From NCBI RefSeq assembly GCF_900168195.1, contig NZ_FUYX01000004.1:124001-188000 (forward strand): 64,000 nt of DNA, given 5' to 3'. A program made the translations under genes and the position numbers. Positions 41,834-52,508 of this stretch are shown piece by piece (within the stretch, counting starts at the first letter, position 1; the number at the start of each line of letters is the position of its first letter). The DNA comes from Allobosea thiooxidans (GTDB lineage Bacteria > Pseudomonadota > Alphaproteobacteria > Rhizobiales > Beijerinckiaceae). The notes under the pieces are model-generated. The model did not search any database. It worked only from the letters and a program-made list of their open reading frames with translations, and had not been told where the DNA came from.

Positions 41834-43335
41834 CAGACCAGATCCGGATCGGCCCAGGAGCGGGCGTCGCGCTCGATCAGGCCGATCGCCTGCGACGGCC
41901 CCCAGGAGCCGGCGGCGTAACGATGCGGATGCGGCGTGTAGTCCTGCCAGCCGGCGATGATCGGGTCGACCCAGGCCCAGGCCTGCTCGACCTCGTCGCG
42001 ATGCATGAACAGGGTCTGGTCGCCGCGGATGACGTCGGTCAGCAGGCGCTCATAGGCGTCGGGCGTACGCTCGTCGAAGGCGGTGGAGTAACGCAGGTCG
42101 AGCTGACGCGGCACGATCTTGAGCCGGCCGGAGCCCGGCACCTTCATCATCAGCTGAAGCTGCACGCCGTCGTTCGGCTGCAGGCGGATGAAGAGGCGGT
42201 TGGCGTCGAGCCGGTCGCAGGTGCCGTTGCCGAAGATCGAATGCGGCACCGGCTTGAAGGTGACGACGATCTCGGAATAGCGCTGCGCCATGCGCTTGCC
42301 GGTCCGCAGATAGATCGGGACGCCGGCCCAGCGCCAGCTATCCAGCTCGCAGCGAATGGCGACGAAGGTCTCGGTGTTGCTGCCGTGGCCGAGCTCCTCG
42401 GCATAGCCGCGCACGCGCTGGCCGTCGATCTGGCCGGGCCCGTACTGACCGCGCACGGTGTAGCGCTGGACGTCGGGGCCGACGATGGGCCGCAGCGCCT
42501 TCAGCACCTTGATCTTCTCGTCGCGCACGGCGCCGGCCTCGAGCATGTTCGGCGGCTCGATGGCGAAGAGGGTGAGCAGCTGCATGAGATGGTTCTGCAC
42601 CATGTCGCGCATGTGCCCGGCCTTGTCGTAATAGCCGGCGCGCTGCTCCAGCCCCACCGTCTCGGCCACGGTGATCTGGACATGATCGATGTCGCGGCTC
42701 GACCAGGAGCGCTCGAACAGCGTGTTGGCGAAGCGCAGGACGAGCAGGTTCTGCACCGTCTCCTTGCCGAGATAATGGTCGATCCGGTACGTCCGGCTTT
42801 CCGGCAGGATGCGCGCCACGGCGTCGTTGATCTGCCGCGCCGAGGCGAGATCGCGGCCGAGCGGCTTCTCCAGGATGACGCGCGAGGTCGGCGTCAGGAT
42901 ATCGGCCCCGGCCAGGTTCTCGCAGATCGGGATGAAGAGGTCCGGCGGCGTCGAGAGGTAGAAGGAGCGGACGCGATCGCTGTCGCCGAGCGCGGTCTTG
43001 AGGGCCTTGTAGGTTTCGGGCTTGACCGCATCGAGCAGCACCATGGTCAGCCGACGCAGGAAGGGCTCGATCTGATCCTTCGGGATGCCGTCCTCATGCA
43101 GCCGCTGCGCGATCTGCTTCGGCAGCCCCTCGACATCCTCCTCCTTGCGCACGACGGCGAGGACGCGGCTCTCGCCGGGCAGGACGCCCTCGCGATTGCG
43201 CTGGGCCAGCGCCGGGAAGAGCTTGCGCAGGGCGAGATCGCCGCCGGCCCCGAAGATCACGAGGTCGAAGGGCGGGACCGGCGTCCGCTCGGGAATGGTC
43301 TCGGGCCGAAGCGCGTTGTCGACGATGGCGTCCAT
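41833..43335 (-). CDS. zwf: Glucose-6-phosphate 1-dehydrogenase
   Basis: 500 residues. Oxidises glucose-6-phosphate with NAD(P)+. The coenzyme-binding VIFGAGGDLALRKLFPAL (27-44) and active-site YRIDHYLGKETVQN are conserved. Length is normal. ATG at 43335 (MDAIVDNALRPE) has been chosen because upstream in-frame sequence is Arg/Ala-rich. The 167-nt upstream region separates it from the ABC transporter operon. Confidence 0.96.
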   Translation of the reverse strand: MDAIVDNALRPETIPERTPVPPFDLVIFGAGGDLALRKLFPALAQRNREGVLPGESRVLAVVRKEEDVEGLPKQIAQRLHEDGIPKDQIEPFLRRLTMVLLDAVKPETYKALKTALGDSDRVRSFYLSTPPDLFIPICENLAGADILTPTSRVILEKPLGRDLASARQINDAVARILPESRTYRIDHYLGKETVQNLLVLRFANTLFERSWSSRDIDHVQITVAETVGLEQRAGYYDKAGHMRDMVQNHLMQLLTLFAIEPPNMLEAGAVRDEKIKVLKALRPIVGPDVQRYTVRGQYGPGQIDGQRVRGYAEELGHGSNTETFVAIRCELDSWRWAGVPIYLRTGKRMAQRYSEIVVTFKPVPHSIFGNGTCDRLDANRLFIRLQPNDGVQLQLMMKVPGSGRLKIVPRQLDLRYSTAFDERTPDAYERLLTDVIRGDQTLFMHRDEVEQAWAWVDPIIAGWQDYTPHPHRYAAGSWGPSQAIGLIERDARSWADPDLV

Positions 43336-43502
43336 GGAACTGAAACTCCGTAAGGCGGTGCCGGTCGCTCGCGATCGGCGCGGGCCCTGCCCCGGCCGAA
43401 GCTCGACCGGACGCGAAGCGTCTAGCGCAAGGCTGCGACCACAGTGAGACGGTTTTGCCGCGCTGCAAAGAGGGGGCGGCGCACGACCGCTGCCCGCACC
43501 GT

Positions 43503-44255
43503 TCAGCCCGCGCGTCGGAAGCCCGCGCTCGCGGCCAGCAATTGCTGCGCATAGGCCGTCCGCGGCTGGCGCGCGGCGAGCGTCTCGACCGCCATCTCCT
43601 CGACGGCGCGGCCGAATTGCATGACGAGCAGCCGCTCGCACATATGCCCGACGACGGCGAGGTCGTGGCTAACGAGGATGTAGGTGAGCTTGCGCTCCTG
43701 CCTGAGCGCCGCAAGCAGGTTCAGCACCTCGGCCTGGATCGAGACGTCGAGCGCCGAGGTCGGCTCGTCGAGCAGCAGGATCGAGGGCTCAAGCACGAGG
43801 GCACGCGCAATGGCGACGCGCTGGCGCTGCCCGCCCGAGAGCTGATGCGGGTAGCGGAAGCGGAAGGAGGCCGGCAGACCGACATCGGAGAGCACCTTGC
43901 CGATGCGCGCCTCGGCATCGCGGATGCCGTGAATGGCCATCGGCTCGGCCAGCGTGTCGTCGACCGTCTTCTTGGGATGCAGCGAGCCGTAAGGGTCCTG
44001 GAAGACCATCTGGACATGGCGATGGAACGCCTTGTCCCGGACCTTCGGCTGCGCCGCGCCGTCGATTGCGATCGCGCCGCTCCAATCACGGTTGAGGCCG
44101 GAGAGCACGCGCAGCACGGTGGACTTGCCGGAACCGGACTCGCCGACAAGGCCGTAGCTCTCGCCCCGGCGGACTTCGAAGGACAGATCCTTCACGACAT
44201 GGGAGTCGCCGAAGGAAACGTTGAGCTTGTCGACGGAGATTGCAGCGTTCGTCAT
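43503..44255 (-). CDS. Peptide/opine-type ABC transporter ATP-binding protein (OppF-like)
   Basis: 250 residues. Walker A GESGSGKST, signature LSGGQRQRV, Walker B ILLLDEPTSALD and switch His in ILVSHDLAVV. It lacks most of the C-terminal OppF zinc or Fe-S tail, ending shortly after the ATPase core (RTAYAQQLLAASAGF). Start overlaps the upstream ATPase stop by four bases (ATGA). It is the last gene of the five-gene transporter operon. Confidence 0.92.
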   Translation of the reverse strand: MTNAAISVDKLNVSFGDSHVVKDLSFEVRRGESYGLVGESGSGKSTVLRVLSGLNRDWSGAIAIDGAAQPKVRDKAFHRHVQMVFQDPYGSLHPKKTVDDTLAEPMAIHGIRDAEARIGKVLSDVGLPASFRFRYPHQLSGGQRQRVAIARALVLEPSILLLDEPTSALDVSIQAEVLNLLAALRQERKLTYILVSHDLAVVGHMCERLLVMQFGRAVEEMAVETLAARQPRTAYAQQLLAASAGFRRAG

Positions 44256-45109
44256 GCCAGCCACGCCGGATCGCGGTTGAGGGTGGCGAGCTTGGCCTGC
44301 GGATGGTCGAGGTCCGGCAGGCAGCCGAGCAGGCCGAGCGTGTAGGGATGGCGCCGGTCGCGCGCGGAGATATCGGCGAGTTCGGCCGCCGGCAGCGTCT
44401 CCATCACCTTGCCGCCATACATGACGATGACGCGGTCGCAGAAGGACTGCACCAGATGCAGGTCGTGGCTGATGAAGATCAGCCCCATGCCGCGCTCGGT
44501 GACGAGATCGTCGAGGATCTTCAGGATCTGCAGCTGCACGGTGACGTCGAGCGCCGAGGTCGGCTCGTCAGCGATCAGGATCTCGGGCTCGGCGATCAGC
44601 ATCATCGCGATCATGACGCGCTGGCCCATGCCGCCCGAAACCTCGTGCGGATAGAGTTCGTAGACGCGCGCCGGCTCGCGGATCTGCACCTGCTCCAGCA
44701 TGGCGAGGCTGCGCTCGCGCGCCTCGCGGGCGCCGGCCCTGCGGTGGATGCGATAGGCCTCCGCGATCTGGCTGCCGACGGTCTGGACCGGGTTCAGCGA
44801 GAATTTCGGATCCTGCATCACCATGGAGATGTGGCGGCCGCGCAGCTTGCTCCGCTCCTTGTTGCCCATCGCCATCAGGTCCTGGCCGCGGAAGCGCATG
44901 CGGTCGGCCCCGACGACACCGGGATGCGGAATCAGGTCGAGGATGGCGCGGCCGGTCATCGACTTGCCGGAGCCGGATTCGCCGACGATGCCGAGGCGCT
45001 CGCGGCCGAGCGTGAAGGACAGGCCGCGCACGGCACGCACGATGCCGGTCGGCGTGTGGAAATCGACCTTGAGATTGTCGACCTCGAGAAGAGGCTGCTC
45101 GCTCGTCAT
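44252..45109 (-). CDS. Peptide/opine-type ABC transporter ATP-binding protein (OppD-like)
   Basis: 285 residues. Walker A GESGSGKSM, Q-loop MVMQDPKFSLNP, signature VSGGMGQRVMIA, Walker B ILIADEPTSALD, switch His in IFISHDLHLV. The C-terminal HPYTLGLLGCLPDL is the OppD/DppD extension. GAGGT lies upstream of the ATG at 45109. Pairs with the next ATPase to drive the permeases. Confidence 0.93.
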   Translation of the reverse strand: MTSEQPLLEVDNLKVDFHTPTGIVRAVRGLSFTLGRERLGIVGESGSGKSMTGRAILDLIPHPGVVGADRMRFRGQDLMAMGNKERSKLRGRHISMVMQDPKFSLNPVQTVGSQIAEAYRIHRRAGAREARERSLAMLEQVQIREPARVYELYPHEVSGGMGQRVMIAMMLIAEPEILIADEPTSALDVTVQLQILKILDDLVTERGMGLIFISHDLHLVQSFCDRVIVMYGGKVMETLPAAELADISARDRRHPYTLGLLGCLPDLDHPQAKLATLNRDPAWLA

Positions 45110-45113
45110 CCGC

Positions 45114-46019
45114 TTACCTCGCATCCATGACGTCGCGGAGCCCGTCACCGAGCAGGTTGAAGCCGAGCGCGACGATGCAGATCGCGATGCCGGGGAAGGT
45201 CGCGACCCACCACTGGTCGAAGATCTGCTCGCGACCGGCCGAGATCATCGCGCCCCATTCCGGCATCGGCGGCTGCGCGCCGAGCCCGAGGAAGCCGAGG
45301 CCGGCGGCCGTCAGGATGATGCCGGCCATGTCGAAGGTGGTGCGCACGATCAGCGAGGGCAAGCACATCGGCACGACATGCTTCCAGATGATGCGGGCGC
45401 GGGAGGCGCCCTGCAGGCGCATCGCCTCGATGTAATCCTGGTTACGGATGACCATGGTCTCGGCGCGGGCGACGCGGGCATAGGGTGGCCAGGTCGTGAT
45501 CGCGATGGCGATGATCGCGTTGACGATGCCCGGCCCCAGCGCCGCGACGAAAGCGAGCGCCAGGACGAGGCGCGGGAAGGCGAGGAAGACGTCGGTGATG
45601 CGCATCAGGAGCCGATCGACCCAGCCGCCGAAATAGCCGGAGACCGCGCCGATCAGCAGGCCGAAGGGGCCGACCGTGACCACGACCAGCAGCACGATCA
45701 CCAACGTGATGCGTGTGCCGAAGACGATGCGGCTGAAGATATCGCGGCCGAGCGCATCGGTGCCGAACCAGTTGGTCGCCGAGGGTGGCAGGAGCCGCTT
45801 GTCGAGCGCCTGGGCGATCGGGTCGAAGGGCGCGATCAGCGGGGCGAAGGCAGCGACCAGCAGAAGCAGGACGACGATGCCGAGGCCTGCGACCGCCATC
45901 GGGTTGCGCCTGAAGGCAAGCCATTGCCGGTAGAGCTGGCCGAAGCGGGCCTGGCGGCGCGATTCCGGCGTATCACTGATCAACCAGGCATGAAGGCCGG
46001 TGGAGGAGGTGTCGCTCAT
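45114..46019 (-). CDS. Peptide/opine-type ABC transporter permease (OppC/DppC-like)
   Basis: 301 residues, six or so membrane helices. N-terminal cytosolic segment with RQWLAFRRNPMAVAG and the conserved GTDALGRDIFSRIVFGTR, then the EAA loop region near GASRARIIWKHVVPMCLPSLIV. Translocates substrate across the inner membrane. Four nt separate its stop from the next gene's ATG. Confidence 0.93.
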   Translation of the reverse strand: MSDTSSTGLHAWLISDTPESRRQARFGQLYRQWLAFRRNPMAVAGLGIVVLLLLVAAFAPLIAPFDPIAQALDKRLLPPSATNWFGTDALGRDIFSRIVFGTRITLVIVLLVVVTVGPFGLLIGAVSGYFGGWVDRLLMRITDVFLAFPRLVLALAFVAALGPGIVNAIIAIAITTWPPYARVARAETMVIRNQDYIEAMRLQGASRARIIWKHVVPMCLPSLIVRTTFDMAGIILTAAGLGFLGLGAQPPMPEWGAMISAGREQIFDQWWVATFPGIAICIVALGFNLLGDGLRDVMDAR

Positions 46020-46029
46020 GTCCGCCTCC

Positions 46030-47094
46030 TCAGCGCACGCGCGGATCGGCCAGGCGGCCGATGATGTCGGTCAGGAGGTTGACCGCGATGAAGACGACGC
46101 CGACCACCAGCGTGCCGCCGAGCACCGCGTTCATGTCGGCGTTGAGCAGCGCGTTGGTGAGATAGCGGCCCAGCCCCGGCCAGGCGAAGATCGTCTCGGT
46201 CAGCACCGAACCTTCGAGCAGGTGCATGTAGGAGAGCGCGATCACGGTGAAGAGCGGCACGGCCGCGTTGCGCAAGGCGTGGCGCCAGATGACCGCGGTC
46301 TCGGAGACGCCCTTCACACGGGCGGCAATGACGTATTGCTGCTGCAGCTCGCTGATCATGAAGCTGCGCGTCATCCGGCTGATATAGGCGACGGAGAGCA
46401 GGCCGAGCACCAGCGCCGGCAGGATGAGGTGCGAGAAGGCATCCCAGAACGCCTCCCATTCGCCCTCGAGCGCGGCGTCGATCATGATGACGCCGGTGCG
46501 TGTGGTGACGATATCCTGCCAGACGACGGAGATGCGCCCCGGCCCGGCGACCCAGCCGAGCTTGGCGTAGAACAGCAGGAGCGCCATCAGCCCGATCCAG
46601 AAGACCGGCACGGAATAGCCGACGAGGCCGACGACGCGGGCGATCTGGTCCTGCCAGCGGCCCTGATTGACGGCGGCGAGGATGCCGAGCGGGACACCGA
46701 TCAGGACCCCGATCAGCGTGCCCAGCGTCGCGAGCTCCAGCGTCGCCGGGAAGACGCGCTTGATGTCCTCGGTGACCGGATTCGAGGTCAGCACGGAGGT
46801 GCCGAGATTCCCGGTGAAGACCTTGCCGATATAGATCGCGAATTGCTGCCAGAGCGGCTTGTCGAGGCCGAGTTCGATGCGCGCCGCCTCGTAGGTCTCG
46901 GGCTTGGCGTTGTCGCCGACGACGGCGAGCACCGGGTCGATCGGGATGACGCGGGCGATGAAGAAGGTGACCAGCAGCAGGCCGAACATGGTGATGACCA
47001 CCGTCGTCAGCTCGCGCGAGAGCGCGCTGCCCCAACGGCGCAGCCTCCCCGACGACAATGCCTTGGTGGCAGGAGCTTGCGTCACGGCTGTCAT
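46030..47094 (-). CDS. Peptide/opine-type ABC transporter permease (OppB/DppB-like)
   Basis: 354 residues with about six membrane helices. Features: TFFIARVIPIDPVLAVVGDNA near the first helix, GVLIGVPLGILAAV, the EAA motif in ARVKGVSETAVIWRHALRNA and the C-terminal ETIFAWPGLGRYLTNALLNAD. Partner of the OppC-like permease, located 10 nt upstream of it. Confidence 0.93.
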   Translation of the reverse strand: MTAVTQAPATKALSSGRLRRWGSALSRELTTVVITMFGLLLVTFFIARVIPIDPVLAVVGDNAKPETYEAARIELGLDKPLWQQFAIYIGKVFTGNLGTSVLTSNPVTEDIKRVFPATLELATLGTLIGVLIGVPLGILAAVNQGRWQDQIARVVGLVGYSVPVFWIGLMALLLFYAKLGWVAGPGRISVVWQDIVTTRTGVIMIDAALEGEWEAFWDAFSHLILPALVLGLLSVAYISRMTRSFMISELQQQYVIAARVKGVSETAVIWRHALRNAAVPLFTVIALSYMHLLEGSVLTETIFAWPGLGRYLTNALLNADMNAVLGGTLVVGVVFIAVNLLTDIIGRLADPRVR

Positions 47095-47140
47095 GACCCG
47101 CCTCCGTTTCTCGTGTCAGTTGGTTTTACGGAACCACGGA

Positions 47141-47163
47141 GGTCATCCCGGGCTTGCCCCGGG
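47141..47163. repeat. Short hairpin repeat (GGTCATCCCGGG type)
   Basis: CCCGGG-CTTGC-CCCGGG hairpin following GGTCAT, in the gap between the binding-protein stop and the permease start. Short elements of this sequence are common in alphaproteobacteria (from memory). A possible transcript-stabilising or attenuating stem in the operon. Confidence 0.6.
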
Positions 47164-47234
47164 TCCATGCCTCGCCGCCAAAGGAATCCGCCGCGGCTTG
47201 GTGCTGCCGCGGCGGGTCCCAGCCCTGAAGGGCC

Positions 47235-48827
47235 TCAGTTCTTGACGATGGTGGCGTAGCGGTTGGTGTCCGAGCTCGGGCCGATGACCCAGCCGTTCAC
47301 GTTCTTGCGCTCGGCCGAGACCTCGATCTGCTGGAACATGATGACGAAGGGCGAGACCTTCTGGTGCTCGCGCTGCAGACCCTCATAAGTGGTCTTGCGC
47401 TTGGCGGCGTCGGCCTCCAGCACGGCGCCCTGCGTGACCTTGGTCATCTCCGGGATGTCCCAGGCATTGCGCCAGGCCAGCGTCTTCGACTTCGCCTCCT
47501 CGCCATTGTCCTCGTTGATGGCGAAGGTCTCGGCATTGGTGTGCGGGTCGAGATAGTCCGGGCCCCACTGGCCGATATAGATGTCGTGCGTGCGGGCGCG
47601 GTACTTGGTCAGCGTCTGCTTGCCGTCGCCGGGGATGATCTCCAGCTTGACGCCGGCCTGGGCCCAGGTCGCCTGGATCGCCTGGGCGATATCGGTGATC
47701 GGGGCGACCGAGCGGGTATCCATGGTGACGGTGAAGCCGTTGGCAAGGCCAGCCTTGGCGAGCAGTTCCTTCGCCTTGGCGACGTTGAGCGAATAGGGCT
47801 TGTCCGAGATCGCGCCGAGGAAGCCCTGCGGCAGGAAGGATTCGTGCCCGCGATAGGTGCCCTCGAGGATGTTCTTCTCGATCGAGGCATAGTCGACCAG
47901 GAGCTTCAGCGCTTCGCGGACCTCGGGCTTGGCGAGGTTCGGGTTCTTCTGGTTCAGGCCGAGATAGAGGATGTAGCCCTTGTCGCCCTGGACGATCTTG
48001 ATCGCCTCGTTGCTCTTGACCGCCGCGAGCTGGTCCTTGGAGAGGTTGCGCGCGATGTCGACGTCGCCCTTCTCGACGAGCAGGCGCTGCGAGGCCGGCT
48101 CGGCGACATGGCGCACGACGATGCGCTTGCTCTTCGGCGCGCCCTTCCACCAGCTCTCGTTGGCGTCGAGCGTGTACTGCTCGTTCGGGCGATAGCTGCG
48201 GACCTTGTAGGCGCCGGAGCCGGCCGAGTTCAGCTTCAGCCAGCCATTGCCCCAGTCGCCGTCCTTCACATTGGCCTTGACCAGCTTCGAGTCGACGATG
48301 GCGGCCACGCCGGAGGTGAGGCAGTTGTAGAAGAAGGTCGGGGCGAAAGGCTTCGAAACGGTGATCTGGACGGTGTGGTCATCGACCGCCTTGACCTTGT
48401 CGAGCACGTTCTCGGCGACGAAGCCGAACTGGCGCAGGATGAAGCCCGGCGACTTGTTGAGCGTGACCGCGCGCTGGAAGGAATAGACGACGTCGGCCGC
48501 GGTCAGCGGATTGCCGGAGTGGAACTTGACGCCCTTACGCAGCTTGAAGGTGTAGGTCAGGTTATCGGGGCTGACGGTCCAGCTCTCGGCGAGATCCGGG
48601 ATCAGTTCGTTGTTCTTGGCGATGTCGATATTGATGAGCTTGTCGTAGACATTCGCGCCGACCTCGACACCCGAGAACTCGAAAGCCTCGGCCGGATCGA
48701 GCGTGATGATGTCGTCGATCTGCTTGGCCATCACGATCGTGTCCTTCGGCGTCTGCGCGAAGGCGGCCGTCGTCGACATCAGGGCCGTAAAGGCCGAAAC
48801 CGCCATCAATTTGGCTACGTGACGCAT
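47235..48827 (-). CDS. Peptide/opine-type ABC transporter periplasmic substrate-binding protein
   Basis: 530 residues, family 5 binding protein. Signal peptide MRHVAKLMAVSAFTALMSTTAAFAQ, mature part with TIVMAKQIDDIITLDPAEAFEF, the FHSGNPLTAADVVYSFQRAV motif of the family and WGPDYLDPHTNAE near residue 420. It captures oligopeptides, dipeptides or opine-like ligands for the operon's transporter. I favour ATG 48827, with GGGGA upstream; ATG 48839 (MGNQMRH) is the alternative. It heads the operon and lies divergent to the transglutaminase operon, sharing a 265-nt intergenic region. Confidence 0.92.
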   Translation of the reverse strand: MRHVAKLMAVSAFTALMSTTAAFAQTPKDTIVMAKQIDDIITLDPAEAFEFSGVEVGANVYDKLINIDIAKNNELIPDLAESWTVSPDNLTYTFKLRKGVKFHSGNPLTAADVVYSFQRAVTLNKSPGFILRQFGFVAENVLDKVKAVDDHTVQITVSKPFAPTFFYNCLTSGVAAIVDSKLVKANVKDGDWGNGWLKLNSAGSGAYKVRSYRPNEQYTLDANESWWKGAPKSKRIVVRHVAEPASQRLLVEKGDVDIARNLSKDQLAAVKSNEAIKIVQGDKGYILYLGLNQKNPNLAKPEVREALKLLVDYASIEKNILEGTYRGHESFLPQGFLGAISDKPYSLNVAKAKELLAKAGLANGFTVTMDTRSVAPITDIAQAIQATWAQAGVKLEIIPGDGKQTLTKYRARTHDIYIGQWGPDYLDPHTNAETFAINEDNGEEAKSKTLAWRNAWDIPEMTKVTQGAVLEADAAKRKTTYEGLQREHQKVSPFVIMFQQIEVSAERKNVNGWVIGPSSDTNRYATIVKN

Positions 48828-49092
48828 CTGATTCCCCATTGTTCTATGTTCGCGGGCGCTCTGTCGGTTGCGAACCCCTGCCGCCCGTTGCGCGTTATCT
48901 ACAACCAGTCGATGGCGGCTGTCCAGTCGTCCAAAGGCGATGGAACGGGCCTCTCGCGCGATTTTGCACATCTCCTGAGCAGGATCCGCACATGCTGGCG
49001 TGTTCTTGGCCATGAGGGCGCCTTGCGCCGGCCCGCAGCACCGCTAACCTGAGCCGACGGCGGTTTCCGCCGCGGGATCAAGGGGGCGGGGC

Positions 49093-52000
49093 TTGGCCAT
49101 CATCGCCGCGCTGAACCACGTCACGCATTACCGCTACGACCGGCCGGTCACGCTCGGCCCCCAGACCGTGCGGCTGCGGCCGGCGCCGCACTGCCGGGCC
49201 AGGATCGAAAGCTACGCGCTGAAGGTCACGCCCGCGCAGCATTTCGTGAACTGGCAGCAGGACCCGACCGGCAACTGGCTGGCGCGCTTCGTCTTTCCCG
49301 AGCCGGTCCGCGAGTTCCGCATCGAGGTCGATCTCGTCACCGAGCTGTCGGTCATCAACCCGTTCGACTTCTTCGTCGCGACGGAGGCCGAAACCTTTCC
49401 CTTCGCCTATGCGCCGGAGCTGCGCGAAGAGCTCGCGCCCTGCCTGGCGGTGGAACCGGCAGGCCCGCTGCTCGAAGCCTTCCTCGCCGAACTGCCGCGG
49501 GAGCCGCAGGGCACGGTGGGCTTCATCGTCGACCTCAATGCGCGGCTGCAGCGGATGATCGCCTATGGCATCCGGCTGGAGCCGGGCGTGCAGGAGCCGG
49601 AACACACGCTCCAGGCCCGCTCCGGCTCCTGCCGCGACACCAGCTGGCTCCTGGTTCAGGCCCTGCGTCATCTCGGCCTCGCCGCGCGCTTCGTCTCCGG
49701 CTACCTGATCCAGATGAAGGCCGACATCGACCCGCTCGAGGGGCCGCGCGGGACGGAGAAGGACTTCACCGACCTGCATGCCTGGGCCGAGGTCTACATC
49801 CCCGGCGCCGGCTGGATCGGACTCGATCCGACATCCGGGCTACTCACCGGCGAGGGCCACCTGCCCCTCGCGGCGACGGCGCATTACCGCGCCGCAGCGC
49901 CGGTCAGCGGCGTCGCGAGCTACGCGGAAACCAGCTTCGACTTCCAGATGAGCGTGACGCGGCTGCACGAGGTGTCGCGGGTCACCCTGCCCTTCCCGGC
50001 GGAATCCTGGACGGAGCTCGACAAGCTCGGCGAGGTGGTCGAGGCCGATCTCGCGGCGCAGGACGTCCGCCTCACCATGGGCGGCGAGCCGACCTTCGTC
50101 TCGATCGACGACCAAACCGGTGCGGAATGGAACATCGCCGCCGTCGGCCCGACAAAGCGCCAGCGCGCCGACGAGCTGATCCGGCGCCTGCGCCGGCGCT
50201 TCGCGCCGGGCGGGCTGCTGCATTACGGCCAGGGCAAATGGTATCCGGGCGAAAGCCTGCCGCGCTGGGCCTTCGCGCTCTACTGGCGGCGGGACGGCGA
50301 GCCGATCTGGCGCAACGCCGATCTCATCGCGCGCGAACCGGGCGCACCGCCGCCGGACGACCGCACCGGCGAGGCCGCGGTCGCGATCGAGGACGCCGAG
50401 GCGCTCGCCCGCGGCCTCTCCGAGAAGCTCGGCCTCGGCGCCGACGACGTATTGCCCGCCTATGAGGACACCGGCCACTGGCTGCTCAAGGAGGCGCAGC
50501 TGCCCGCGAATGTCGACCCGCTCGATTCCCGCCTCTCCGATCCGGAGGAGCGCGCGCGGATGGCACGCGTCTTCGCGCTCGGGCTCGGGAAGCCGCGCGG
50601 CTTCGTCATCCCGGTGCAGCGCTGGCAGGCGGCAGCGAACGACCTGCGCTGGCGCTCCGAGAAATGGCGCCTGCGCCGCGGCAAGCTCTTCCTCGTGCCG
50701 GGGGACTCGCCCGTCGGCTACAGGCTGCCGCTGAATTCGCTGCCGGTGGTACCGGAGGCGGAGTATCCGCATGTCCACCCGCAGGACCCGCTGGAGCCGC
50801 GCCCGCCGCTGCCGCGGGCTGGAACCGCCGGTCCCTCCCCGCCCACCCGGGAGCCGCCTGCGCCCGCCGCCGCGGCGGCAACCTCGGATGGGCGGCCCGC
50901 CGCGCCGCAGATGGCGCTCGGCGCGGGGCCGGGCCAGGCCGTTCCGGCCCAGGACCGGCAGGAGCAGGAGATCGGCGGCGAGCATGTCCGCACCGCTCTC
51001 AGCCTCGAGATCCGCGACAACGTGCTCTGCGTCTTCCTGCCGCCGGTCGAACGGCTGGAGGATTATCTCGACCTCGTCGCCTCGGTCGAGGCCGTGGCCG
51101 AGCAGATGGGCCGGCCGGTCCATGTCGAAGGCTACGCGCCGCCCTTCGATCCGCGCCTCGACGTGATCAAGGTGACGCCCGATCCGGGCGTGATCGAGGT
51201 CAACATCCATCCAGCGCGGAGCTGGCGCGAGGCGGTGGCGATCACGCAGGGCGTCTACGAGGAGGCGCGGCTGGCGCGGCTCTGCGCCGAGAAATTCATG
51301 GTCGACGGGCGCCACACCGGCACCGGGGGCGGCAACCATGTCGTGCTCGGCGGCGTCACCCCGGCCGACTCGCCCCTGCTGCGCCGGCCGGACCTGCTCA
51401 AGAGCATCGTGCTCTACTGGAACCGGCACCCTTCCCTGTCCTACCTGTTCTCGGGCCTGTTCATTGGCCCGACCAGCCAGGCGCCACGCATCGACGAGGC
51501 CCGGCAAGACGGGCTCTACGAGCTCGAGATCGCTCTCGCGCAGGTGCCGAAGCCGGGCGAGGCGCCGATCCCGCCCTGGCTGGTCGACCGCCTGTTCCGC
51601 AACCTGCTCGTCGACGTCTCCGGCAACACGCACCGCACCGAGATCTGCATCGACAAGCTCTATGCGCCGGAGGGACCGACCGGGCGCCTCGGGCTGATCG
51701 AGTTCCGCGGCTTCGAGATGCCGCCGGATGCGCGCATGTCGCTCGCCCAGCAATTGCTGCTGCGCGCGCTGGTCGCCTGGTTCTGGCGCGAGCCGCAGCA
51801 TGGCAGGCCGGTGCGCTGGGGCACGGCGCTGCACGACCGCTTCATGCTGCCCGAGATGATCTGGCGAGACTTCCGCGAGGTGCTCGCCGATCTCGGGCGC
51901 GCCGGCTACGCTTTCGACCCCGCCTGGTTCGAAGCGCAGGCCGCGTTCCGCTTCCCCTTCTTCGGCAAGGTCTCGCATGGCGGCGTCGAGATCGAGATCC

Positions 52001-52500
52001 GGCAGGCGCTGGAGCCCTGGCACGTGCTGGGCGAGGAAGGCTCGCTCGGCGGCACGGTGCGCTATGTCGATTCCTCGGTCGAGCGGCTGCAGGTCAAGGC
52101 GACCGGCTTCGTGCCGGGGCGCCACCTGATCACCTGCAACGGCCGGCAATTGCCGATGACAGGAACCGGCACCTCCGGCGAAGCCCTCGCCGCCGTCCGC
52201 TTCAAGGCGTGGCAGCCGGCCTCGGGCCTGCACCCGACCGTGCCGGTCCATGCGCCGCTGACCTTCGACATCGTCGACAGCTGGGTCGGACGGTCGCTTG
52301 GAGGCTGCGTCTACCATGTCGCCCATCCCGGCGGTCGCAATTACGAGACACCGCCGGTCAATTCATACGAGGCCGAGGCAAGGCGGCTCGCGCGCTTCGA
52401 GGCGATCGGTCATAGTCCCGGCCCTCTGGCGATTCCGCCGGAAGAGCGCAGCGCCGAGTTTCCGCTGACGCTGGATCTGAGGCGCCCAGCGAGGGTCTGA
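49093..52500 (+). CDS. Transglutaminase-like / DUF2126 fusion protein
   Basis: 1135 residues. The N-terminal part (about 1-300) is a bacterial transglutaminase-like domain with an intact triad: C180 in [10 protein letters not shown]229 in DLHAWAEVY and D245 in IGLDPTSG. From about 310 to the end is DUF2126 ([40 protein letters not shown]), which I recall being proposed as a COOH-NH2 ligase-type domain. A Pro/Ala-rich linker is at about 545-615. The start is a TTG at 49093 after a GGGGGCGGGG stretch; no ATG fits. It heads a three-gene operon, and the next ATG follows its stop by 8 nt. Role: probably peptide bond formation or cleavage on an unknown target; see findings. Confidence 0.9.
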   Translation: MAIIAALNHVTHYRYDRPVTLGPQTVRLRPAPHCRARIESYALKVTPAQHFVNWQQDPTGNWLARFVFPEPVREFRIEVDLVTELSVINPFDFFVATEAETFPFAYAPELREELAPCLAVEPAGPLLEAFLAELPREPQGTVGFIVDLNARLQRMIAYGIRLEPGVQEPEHTLQARSGSCRDTSWLLVQALRHLGLAARFVSGYLIQMKADIDPLEGPRGTEKDFTDLHAWAEVYIPGAGWIGLDPTSGLLTGEGHLPLAATAHYRAAAPVSGVASYAETSFDFQMSVTRLHEVSRVTLPFPAESWTELDKLGEVVEADLAAQDVRLTMGGEPTFVSIDDQTGAEWNIAAVGPTKRQRADELIRRLRRRFAPGGLLHYGQGKWYPGESLPRWAFALYWRRDGEPIWRNADLIAREPGAPPPDDRTGEAAVAIEDAEALARGLSEKLGLGADDVLPAYEDTGHWLLKEAQLPANVDPLDSRLSDPEERARMARVFALGLGKPRGFVIPVQRWQAAANDLRWRSEKWRLRRGKLFLVPGDSPVGYRLPLNSLPVVPEAEYPHVHPQDPLEPRPPLPRAGTAGPSPPTREPPAPAAAAATSDGRPAAPQMALGAGPGQAVPAQDRQEQEIGGEHVRTALSLEIRDNVLCVFLPPVERLEDYLDLVASVEAVAEQMGRPVHVEGYAPPFDPRLDVIKVTPDPGVIEVNIHPARSWREAVAITQGVYEEARLARLCAEKFMVDGRHTGTGGGNHVVLGGVTPADSPLLRRPDLLKSIVLYWNRHPSLSYLFSGLFIGPTSQAPRIDEARQDGLYELEIALAQVPKPGEAPIPPWLVDRLFRNLLVDVSGNTHRTEICIDKLYAPEGPTGRLGLIEFRGFEMPPDARMSLAQQLLLRALVAWFWREPQHGRPVRWGTALHDRFMLPEMIWRDFREVLADLGRAGYAFDPAWFEAQAAFRFPFFGKVSHGGVEIEIRQALEPWHVLGEEGSLGGTVRYVDSSVERLQVKATGFVPGRHLITCNGRQLPMTGTGTSGEALAAVRFKAWQPASGLHPTVPVHAPLTFDIVDSWVGRSLGGCVYHVAHPGGRNYETPPVNSYEAEARRLARFEAIGHSPGPLAIPPEERSAEFPLTLDLRRPARV

Positions 52501-52508
52501 CAGGACGG

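Noticed and set aside
49840..52326. Long minus-strand open frame opposite the transglutaminase-DUF2126 gene
   Set aside because: Antisense of a coding frame with intact triad; no family features.
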